In this document: piece after piece, positions 1-4,769 of the stretch
Position numbering within the stretch: the first letter of the stretch is position 1
Layout: every line of letters begins with the position of its first letter
NCBI GenBank assembly: GCA_902766805.1
Contig: CACXFF010000192.1
Location: 1 to 6,131 of the forward strand
DNA: 6,131 nt
Reading direction: 5' to 3'
Source: an uncultured Coriobacteriaceae bacterium
GTDB lineage: Bacteria > Actinomycetota > Coriobacteriia > Coriobacteriales > Atopobiaceae
The notes under the pieces: model-generated
The model's input: the letters and a program-made list of their open reading frames with translations, nothing else
The model's database searches: none
Told to the model about the DNA's origin: nothing
Translations under genes and position numbers: made by a program

Positions 1-49
1 CCATGCCCTCGGGAAGATCCCACGCATCGCCTTGTAGCTTGACACTCAT
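1..49 (-). CDS. N-terminal start of an unidentified gene, cut by the window edge
   Basis: Sixteen codons are visible, starting MSVKLQGDAWDLPEGM, and the frame is open to the window edge. The ATG at 49-47 is preceded by GGCGAGG ending 6 nt upstream, a good ribosome binding site that decides the start. An in-frame ATG at 76-74 exists but has no comparable site. The fragment is too short to identify. The pattern of a short beta-strand followed by LPEG is reminiscent of a TGS or ubiquitin-like fold, such as the N-terminus of threonyl-tRNA synthetase, but this is only a guess. The gene is separated from the MATE gene by a strong terminator, so it is probably transcribed from its own promoter within about 50-200. 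Confidence 0.55.
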   Translation of the reverse strand, partial: MSVKLQGDAWDLPEGM

Positions 50-218
50 TTCCAACCTCGCCTTCCCGACAAGCATGTCGTACTCACAACGTATCTCATA
101 CTACGCGCGCAGGAGCGCCGTGTCTCACGACGAGATATAAGTATTCTGGCCGAGCTGCCGAGACTCCCGAAACCCATGCCAATCGTGAGGGAGCGATGTC
201 AGCTCCCCGAATGTCGCT
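50..218 (-). promoter_or_regulatory. Upstream region of the left-edge gene, possible promoter
   Basis: No coding region is seen here. It lies directly upstream of the minus-strand start at 49. The only AT-rich patch is at about 133-147; read on the minus strand it contains TTATATC, which could serve as a -10 element and would give a 5' leader of roughly 75 nt. No good -35 hexamer stands at the right distance, so the promoter call is weak. On the plus strand the same patch reads TATAAG (136-141), also without a matching -35. Confidence 0.2.
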
Positions 219-395
219 CGTTTGGGTGCGGCCAACCGGGTACTCAAACGCACTTATCGCCGTTTGGGTGCGGGCAACCGGGTACCCAAACGTTACTTTT
301 GCCGTTTGGGTGCGGCCAACCGGGTACTCAAACGTTACTTCTGCCGTTTGGGTGCGGCCAACCGGGTACGCAAACGTTACTTTTGCCGTTTGGGG
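219..395. repeat. 42-bp tandem repeat array, each unit an inverted repeat
   Basis: Four complete units begin at 219, 261, 303 and 345, and the first 9 bases of a fifth lie at 387-395. Each 42-bp unit has a 32-bp core and a 10-bp linker. The core starts CGTTTGGGT and ends with the near-reverse complement ACYCAAACG. An inner CGG/CCG pair around a CCAA loop allows a longer interrupted hairpin. The outer 9-bp arm match is perfect in unit 2, has one T (G-U in RNA) in units 1 and 3, and has one mismatch in unit 4. The linker is TTACTTTTGC or a one-base variant in units 2-4 and diverges in unit 1. The period is a multiple of 3, so the array is open in several frames and creates false ORFs on both strands. 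It lies between the MATE gene terminator and the left-edge gene. Function unknown; a tandem protein-binding site, a structured RNA or an intergenic minisatellite are all possible. Confidence 0.93.
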
Positions 396-454
396 ACACG
401 CCCAGCGCGCTGCGATGGTCTCGGCCTGCCGCGGCAAGCTCGCAACGTTTCGAC

Positions 455-477
455 AAAAAAAGAGGCCCGAAGGCCTC
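455..477 (-). terminator. Intrinsic terminator with UUCG loop
   Basis: On the minus strand the sequence is GAGGCC, TTCG, GGCCTC, then seven T. This is a perfect 6-bp GC-rich stem with a stabilising UUCG tetraloop and a U-tract (the A run at 455-461 on the plus strand). A second perfect hairpin, GCCGGG-TGGCT-CCCGGC (479-495), lies just 1 nt upstream. The terminator probably ends transcripts from the MATE gene, about 260 nt downstream of its stop, and any small RNA starting near 584. Confidence 0.9.
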
Positions 478-584
478 AGCCGGGAGCCACCCGGCAACAA
501 GAGAAGAGTCCCGCTGGCCCGGAAGGAGGAGGAAAGGGTCAAACGGAGCACGGTACGGGAACGTGTCGGCATTTCCGTTCCGCG
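455..584 (-). ncRNA. Candidate small RNA with pyrimidine-rich anti-Shine-Dalgarno tract
   Basis: This is a proposed minus-strand transcript of about 130 nt. The 3' end is strong: two adjacent hairpins (479-495 and 462-477) followed by seven U. The 5' end rests on the weak promoter at 591-620. The middle holds a C/U tract at 521-538 reading CCCTTTCCTCCTCCTTCC, complementary to GGAGG-type ribosome binding sites, a feature of some regulatory RNAs that block translation. It matches no RNA family I recognise. The alternative is that this is simply the 3' untranslated region of the MATE transcript. Existence as a separate RNA is unproven. Confidence 0.28.
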
Positions 585-590
585 AGGAAC

Positions 591-620
591 ATGGTAGCAC
601 AATGAGTTAGCGTTGGCTAA
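591..620 (-). promoter_or_regulatory. Possible extended -10 promoter overlapping a palindrome
   Basis: Minus strand: TTAGCC (620-615), an 18-bp spacer, then TACCAT (596-591) preceded by TGC, an extended -10 pattern. The predicted start is near 584. The palindrome GTTAGC-N4-GCTAAC (606-621) covers the -35 and part of the spacer, and a second palindrome, GTTCC-N4-GGAAC (577-590), covers the predicted start, so both could be operators. The hexamers match consensus only moderately (3/6 and 4/6). Confidence 0.22.
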
Positions 621-629
621 CACTTTTTT
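606..629 (+). terminator. Terminator-like hairpin on the plus strand
   Basis: Plus strand: GTTAGC, loop GTTG, GCTAAC, then AC and six T (624-629). The 6-bp stem is perfect but only half GC, so it would be a modest terminator. No plus-strand gene ends before it. It may therefore end an unrecognised plus-strand RNA, guard the 3' end of the minus-strand operon from antisense transcription, or be an operator palindrome rather than a terminator. Confidence 0.4.
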
Positions 630-657
630 GGCGATTCGCGACGAGAGCCTAGGGCAA

Positions 658-673
658 CCAATGCGGGCATTGG
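658..673 (-). other. Short perfect hairpin after the MATE stop codon
   Basis: CCAATGC-CC-GCATTGG on the minus strand forms a 7-bp stem (6 bp with a realistic 4-nt loop) 62 nt beyond the MATE stop. No U-tract follows, so it is not a typical intrinsic terminator. It could stabilise the 3' end of the mRNA. Apart from this and the elements at 577-629, I see nothing else in 496-734. Confidence 0.45.
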
Positions 674-734
674 CGACCACAGAAGCGGACCAACGCAAGC
701 GTCGTGGGACGCCAGCGAGCTGCGCCGTGAAAGG

Positions 735-2207
735 TTATTCCCCCGCCTCGGGACCGTCAGCATGCTCCGCTTCGGGCGTGTCGGCCTCCCCCGCCTCGGC
801 AGCACGGGCCTGCTCCGCTTCCGCCTCGCGCAGCTCGCGCAGGATGCTGATGGCCATGGGCAGCGCAATCAGCGACGTGATCACATCGGTGACGGGTTGG
901 GCGATCTGCACGCCTAGCAAGCCCAGCAACGGCGGCAGCACCAGCACCACGGGCGCCAGCACGAGCCCCAGGCGCGCCGAGCCCAGGATCGTCGCCCGCC
1001 ACATCTTGCCACTGGTCTGCAACAGGAAGTTCGTGATCATCGCGAAGCCCGTGAACGGCAGGGTGACGCTGCAGAGGCGCAACGTGAGCGTGGCGATGCG
1101 CACCACCTCGGGATCGTCGCGGAACAGCGCGATGAGCTGCGGCGCCCACACGAACGTGACCACCGATACGCACGACACGCACAGCAGGGACATCTTGATC
1201 GCGGCGAAATAGCCCTCGCGGATGCGCGCAAAACGCTTGGCGCCCAGGTTGTAGCCCACGATGGGCTGGAAGCCCTGGCCGATGCCAATCTGGAAGAAGT
1301 TCCCGATGCCCGTTATGCGCTGCACCACCGCGATGCCCGCGATCGCCGCATCGCCAAAGGGAGCCGCCGCGTTGTTGAGCAGCGAGGTCGCGACGCCCAG
1401 CATCACTTGACGCGCGAACGATGGCACCCCGCCGTTGTTGATCTCGCGTAGCAGCGCGAGCGTGGGTCGCCGCAGGTAGCGCGGCGAGAGCGGCGTGATG
1501 CCCGCGCGGTTCATCTGGTAGAGCAGGATGAAGAAGCTCGCGGCCTCGGACACGACGGTTGCCAACGCACTGCCACGTATGCCCAGGCCCAAGGGGAAGA
1601 TGAACAGCGGGGTGAGGATGGTGTTGAGCACCGCGCCCGCCACCATCGCAAGCATGGAATAGAACGACTCGCCCTGAAAGCGCAGCTGCATGTTGAGCAG
1701 GAAGCAACTGGCGATGAACGGCGCACCGAAGAGGATCGTGGAGATGTAGGCGCGCGCATAGGGCAGGATGGTCTCGGTGGCCCCGCCCAAGTAGCACAGC
1801 TGGTCCAAGAACAGGTGGCCCACCAGCGCGATGACGGTGCCAAAGCACAGCGTGGCAGCCAGCCCCATGTTGACGAAGACGCACGCCTTCTCGGTGTCGC
1901 CCGCGCCGAGGTAGCGGCTCATCGGGTTGCCCGTGCCCTGCGCGAAATAGAAGCCCATGGCCTGGATCGTGGTCATCGTCACGAACGACACGCCCACCGC
2001 CGCCGAGGCGCTCGTAGACCCCATCTGCCCGACGAAGAAGGTGTCGGCCAGGTTGTAGAGCGACGTGACGATGTTGGCAAAGATCGCCGGCGCGGCCAAA
2101 GAGAGGATGAGCGGCACGACCGGCCGTTCGAGCATCTCACGGCGCTTCTCCTCGGGCGACAGCTCGGGCGGACGCAGTATGTCTATCAAACGTGGCATGC
2201 TTCTCAT
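735..2207 (-). CDS. MATE-family multidrug efflux pump, MepA-like
   Basis: The 490-residue inner-membrane protein belongs to the MATE exporters, which use a Na+ or H+ gradient to expel cationic drugs, dyes or metabolites. It has two MatE repeats, about residues 33-190 and 255-415, with around 12 hydrophobic segments. The first repeat begins with the family pattern around SLYNLADTFFVGQ (49-61), followed by a GTGNPMSRYLGAGD loop (91-104). The second has GQGFQPIVGYNLGAKR (310-325), typical of the MepA/NorM branch. The last 30 residues form an Ala/Glu-rich tail beyond the final helix, longer than usual. Two close ATGs are possible, at 2207-2205 and 2198-2196; neither has a strong ribosome binding site (weak AGAG and GAGAAG). 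I chose the longer. The frame stays open upstream through the hairpin into the glycosidase gene, but that part is not protein of this family. The substrate cannot be told from sequence. Confidence 0.93.
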   Translation of the reverse strand: MRSMPRLIDILRPPELSPEEKRREMLERPVVPLILSLAAPAIFANIVTSLYNLADTFFVGQMGSTSASAAVGVSFVTMTTIQAMGFYFAQGTGNPMSRYLGAGDTEKACVFVNMGLAATLCFGTVIALVGHLFLDQLCYLGGATETILPYARAYISTILFGAPFIASCFLLNMQLRFQGESFYSMLAMVAGAVLNTILTPLFIFPLGLGIRGSALATVVSEAASFFILLYQMNRAGITPLSPRYLRRPTLALLREINNGGVPSFARQVMLGVATSLLNNAAAPFGDAAIAGIAVVQRITGIGNFFQIGIGQGFQPIVGYNLGAKRFARIREGYFAAIKMSLLCVSCVSVVTFVWAPQLIALFRDDPEVVRIATLTLRLCSVTLPFTGFAMITNFLLQTSGKMWRATILGSARLGLVLAPVVLVLPPLLGLLGVQIAQPVTDVITSLIALPMAISILRELREAEAEQARAAEAGEADTPEAEHADGPEAGE

Positions 2208-2214
2208 GATAGCG

Positions 2215-2319
2215 CTCTGGCCCGACGGCACATTTCTCACTAAGACAGGTCTGCCACCCCCAATCTGTACTTGAGGGTGGCAGACCTGTCTTAGTGAGAA
2301 ATGTGCCGTCGGGCTAGAG
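2215..2319. repeat. Very long perfect hairpin between glycosidase and MATE genes
   Basis: The arms 2220-2259 and 2275-2314 are exact reverse complements over 40 bp, separated by 15 nt (2260-2274). After one mismatch (2219/2315) four more pairs extend the stem to 2215/2319. The right arm overlaps the stop codon of the glycosidase gene (TAG, 2316-2314), and the left arm ends 7 nt before the MATE ATG at 2207. No T-tract follows on either strand, so this is not a standard intrinsic terminator. No target-site duplication is visible at the ends, so insertion as a classic mobile element is not shown. Possible roles are an RNase III processing site, mRNA stabiliser, attenuator, or a dispersed intergenic repeat (MITE-like). 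Confidence 0.96.
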
Positions 2320-4752
2320 TTCGAGGAAGGCTTCGTCCACGCCGTCCGTCGCCCTGAGCATGCAGCGCCCAGGCCCATGGCGCACCACGGCCAACGCACG
2401 ACCCGCACGCGTGGGGAAGCAGCCTTCCAGGTAGGAGCGCTCGCTCTTGTGGATGGCGCTGCCGAAGGCCAACAGCTCGCCACCCGCCACGGCCACGCGC
2501 AGCTCCCGGTCGCAACCCGCTTCCACCGTGCCCCGCTCGTCCACGAGCGTCACCGACACGAACGACACTCGCTCGCCGTCATCCTCTCGCTTGTCGTCCG
2601 CCGTCTTGTCGAGCATGAGCACGAGGTCCCCCGCGTCCAGTCCCTGCAGGTACGCCGCGCGCTGCGCCTGCATCTCTCCCCAAACGTCAGGCTCTACCCG
2701 CAGGCTCAGATGCAGGGGCCCTTCGGCGCTGCGCAACAGGGAGCGTCCCAGCTCCTCGCCCCGCGCCGTGCAGGCAATCGCCACGAGCTCGCCTGGCTGA
2801 TAGCGCACGGAGAAGTCGGCATGGCCATCGCGCACCCGCTTGACGCGTACGCTGCGCCCGTTGAGGTAGAGCTTGACGATGGGCGCGCGGGTGTACACCT
2901 CCACGACCGTGGGGTTGCCCTCGCTGCCCCGCCAGCTCCAGCACGGGATGGAGTTGGTGCCACGCCACGGCGCCTTGACCGGATGGGGCAAGTCGGCCGG
3001 ACGGACGAAGATGAGCGGGTCTTGCGCCATGACCGGCGCTTCCCACACCACCGCTGCCAACGCCGCCTCGCCATTGGGGTCGCCGATGAGGTCAAGCGCG
3101 CCGGTGTCGGCGCACAGCCACGGATAGGGCTTGGCCACGGGCGTGGGGTCGTCGCTCCAGGCGGCGAGGCTGCACTCGCCCAGGTAGTCCCAACTCGTCC
3201 ACATGAAGTCGCCGATGATGCGCGGGTCACCCTCTACCAAGCGCCAGTTGCGCGCGAGGTCGTAGGGCATGGTCTCGCTGCCAAAGATCAGCTGGTCGGG
3301 ACGACGGCGCAGGTCGGCATGGTAGCGGCTCACGCCATAGTTGTAGCCCGCGATATCCAGCGCGTCAAAGAACGGCCGCACCGCATTGCCCACCAGCGGC
3401 GTAGAGGCGATCAGCTCCATCACGTCGCCCATCTTGGCCACGTAGGTGTTGTAGGCGAGGCTCGCATCGGTCGACGCGTCCTGTGCCGGGGCCTCGTCTG
3501 ACCCTTCGCCGTTGAACGAGTCGATGCCCAAGCCGGCTGCCCACAGGATCGTCGGGTTCACGCCCGCGGTCACGGGCCGGGTGGGGTCCAAGCGCCAGGT
3601 GAGCTGGGCGAGCGTGCGAGCCATCTCCACGCCGCGCTGTTCCACGGGCTCGGCGTTCTCGTTGCCAATGGAGTACAGCACCACGCTGGGGTGGTTGAAG
3701 TCCTTGGCCACCATCGCCCGCAGGTCATCCGTATAGCACGCCTCGAAATCGCGAGAGTAGTCATAGGGGTTCTTGGGGCGATACCACATGTCGCAGAGCT
3801 CGTCCATGACGTACATGCCCAGCTCGTCACACGCGGCGAGCATGCTCTCCGAGAGCGGGTTGTGTGCGCTGCGAATGGCGTTGAAGCCCCACTCCTTGAG
3901 GCGCGCCACCTTGCGGAACGACGCCTGGGGCAGGTCCACCGCGCCCAAGATGCCGTTGTCGTGATGCACGCAGCCACCCCGCAGCTTGACGGGAGAGCCA
4001 TTGACCAACAGGCCCGACCTGCCCCACGCCAGCTTGCGCACGCCCAAGCGCTGATGCGCCACGTCAACGACCTGGTCGTTCTCCTCGAGGGCCACATACA
4101 GGTCGTAGAGGAACGGATCGTCGGCCGACCACAGGTGGGCATCGGGAATCTCCAACACGCAGTCGGCACCCGCGCCCGCACAGATCACTTCGCCCTGCGC
4201 GACGACCACGACGTTCACCTGGGCATCGCCCGCGAACGAGGTCTGGACGCGCACACGCGCTGGGTCGAGCGACTCGGTGCTCACGCGCACGCCTCCACGC
4301 AGAATGTGCGTCGGATCTTGGATCACCATGCGCACGGGACGGTAAAGGCCACTGCCCGCGTACCAGCGGGAGTTGGGCTGCTGCGTGTTGTCGACACGCA
4401 CGCAGAGCAGATGCTTGCCAGGACGGGAGAACAGGTCGCTCAGGTCCACCGAGAAACCCGTGTAGCCATAGACATGACGTGCGCGGACCTCGCCGTCCAC
4501 GAGCACCGTCGTGTCCCCCATCGCGCCTTCGAATTCCAGCGTGAGCACCTTGTGCTCATAGTCGAGCGGCATCTCCAGGAGCATCTCGTAGCGATAGCAG
4601 CCCCCATAGAAGTAGGCCCCGGCGTTGCCCGAAGGAGCGTCGGGTCCGCGTCGCTCGCCAAGCATCGCGTCATGCGGAACGCGCACGGCTTGTGCCTCGC
4701 TCTCGTCGTCGCGATAGAACAGCCAGGACTCCGGCTCAAAAGTGTACGTCAC
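2314..4752 (-). CDS. Glycoside hydrolase family 2 enzyme, probable beta-galactosidase
   Basis: The 812-residue protein hydrolyses terminal beta-linked sugars, most likely galactose, by the retaining mechanism of GH2. Domain order: sugar-binding jelly roll (about 1-150), immunoglobulin-like domain (155-245), TIM barrel (about 250-560), a DUF4982-type beta domain (about 610-680) and a final Ig-like domain (about 705-812, with GGELLAFGS at 757-765). The catalytic acid/base is E365 in SIGNE and the nucleophile is E493 in FGSET. The substrate-site motif RSAHNP (294-299) and WDYLGE (521-526) are intact. No signal peptide is seen, so it acts in the cytoplasm on imported oligosaccharides. The GTG start (4752-4750) overlaps the upstream stop by 4 bp and has GAGGGGAG (4769-4762) 9 nt before it. 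The C-terminal domains fit the DUF4982 beta-galactosidase group; beta-glucuronidase or another exo-glycosidase specificity cannot be excluded. The length is normal for that group and the gene is intact. Confidence 0.95.
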   Translation of the reverse strand: MTYTFEPESWLFYRDDESEAQAVRVPHDAMLGERRGPDAPSGNAGAYFYGGCYRYEMLLEMPLDYEHKVLTLEFEGAMGDTTVLVDGEVRARHVYGYTGFSVDLSDLFSRPGKHLLCVRVDNTQQPNSRWYAGSGLYRPVRMVIQDPTHILRGGVRVSTESLDPARVRVQTSFAGDAQVNVVVVAQGEVICAGAGADCVLEIPDAHLWSADDPFLYDLYVALEENDQVVDVAHQRLGVRKLAWGRSGLLVNGSPVKLRGGCVHHDNGILGAVDLPQASFRKVARLKEWGFNAIRSAHNPLSESMLAACDELGMYVMDELCDMWYRPKNPYDYSRDFEACYTDDLRAMVAKDFNHPSVVLYSIGNENAEPVEQRGVEMARTLAQLTWRLDPTRPVTAGVNPTILWAAGLGIDSFNGEGSDEAPAQDASTDASLAYNTYVAKMGDVMELIASTPLVGNAVRPFFDALDIAGYNYGVSRYHADLRRRPDQLIFGSETMPYDLARNWRLVEGDPRIIGDFMWTSWDYLGECSLAAWSDDPTPVAKPYPWLCADTGALDLIGDPNGEAALAAVVWEAPVMAQDPLIFVRPADLPHPVKAPWRGTNSIPCWSWRGSEGNPTVVEVYTRAPIVKLYLNGRSVRVKRVRDGHADFSVRYQPGELVAIACTARGEELGRSLLRSAEGPLHLSLRVEPDVWGEMQAQRAAYLQGLDAGDLVLMLDKTADDKREDDGERVSFVSVTLVDERGTVEAGCDRELRVAVAGGELLAFGSAIHKSERSYLEGCFPTRAGRALAVVRHGPGRCMLRATDGVDEAFLEL

Positions 4753-4769
4753 TGCGCCACGCTCCCCTC
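4749..4769 (-). promoter_or_regulatory. Overlapping stop/start (GTGA) with internal ribosome binding site
   Basis: On the minus strand GTGA at 4752-4749 contains both the GTG start of the glycosidase and the TGA stop of the permease. The Shine-Dalgarno sequence GAGGGGAG (4769-4762) lies inside the permease's last codons. This arrangement implies one mRNA and translational coupling, and it decides the GTG as the start. Confidence 0.8.

Noticed and set aside
219..395. CRISPR array
   Set aside because: The intervals between cores are only 10 bp and nearly identical, unlike unique 30-40-bp spacers, and no cas gene is present.
462..495. T-box antiterminator, from GGGTGGCTCC on the minus strand
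   Set aside because: It matches the T-box core only in part (lacks ACCGCG), no stem I or specifier loop is recognisable, and the next gene start is over 400 nt away.
511..540. Signal recognition particle RNA, from CCCGGAAGGAGG on the plus strand
   Set aside because: The diagnostic GGAA-loop helix with AGCAGCC on the return strand is missing.
455..569. Leucine attenuator: four consecutive Leu codons (CTT CTC TTG TTG) before the terminator in one minus-strand frame
   Set aside because: The supposed leader peptide has no good ribosome binding site and no stop before the terminator, and no leucine gene follows in view.
176..610. Three overlapping plus-strand ORFs across the repeat array (FGCGQPGTQT, VWVRPTGYSN and GAANRVLKR repeats)
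   Set aside because: All three frames are open for the same reason, none has a convincing ribosome binding site, and the DNA-level inverted symmetry is the conserved feature.
606..621. DtxR/IdeR iron box or CIRCE element, from TTAGC...GCTAA
   Set aside because: The spacing between half-sites and the flanking bases do not match either consensus; only the short TTAG/CTAA core is shared.
96..698. Minus-strand ORF of 200 codons with a repeated YPVGRTQT-type peptide
   Set aside because: It runs through the terminator at 455-477 and the tandem array, has no ribosome binding site, and stays open because the 42-bp period is divisible by 3. The repeat DNA, not a protein, explains it.
2207..2483. N-terminal extension of the MATE protein to an upstream start at 2483
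   Set aside because: The extra residues are an out-of-frame reading of the glycosidase gene and hairpin and do not belong to the MATE family.
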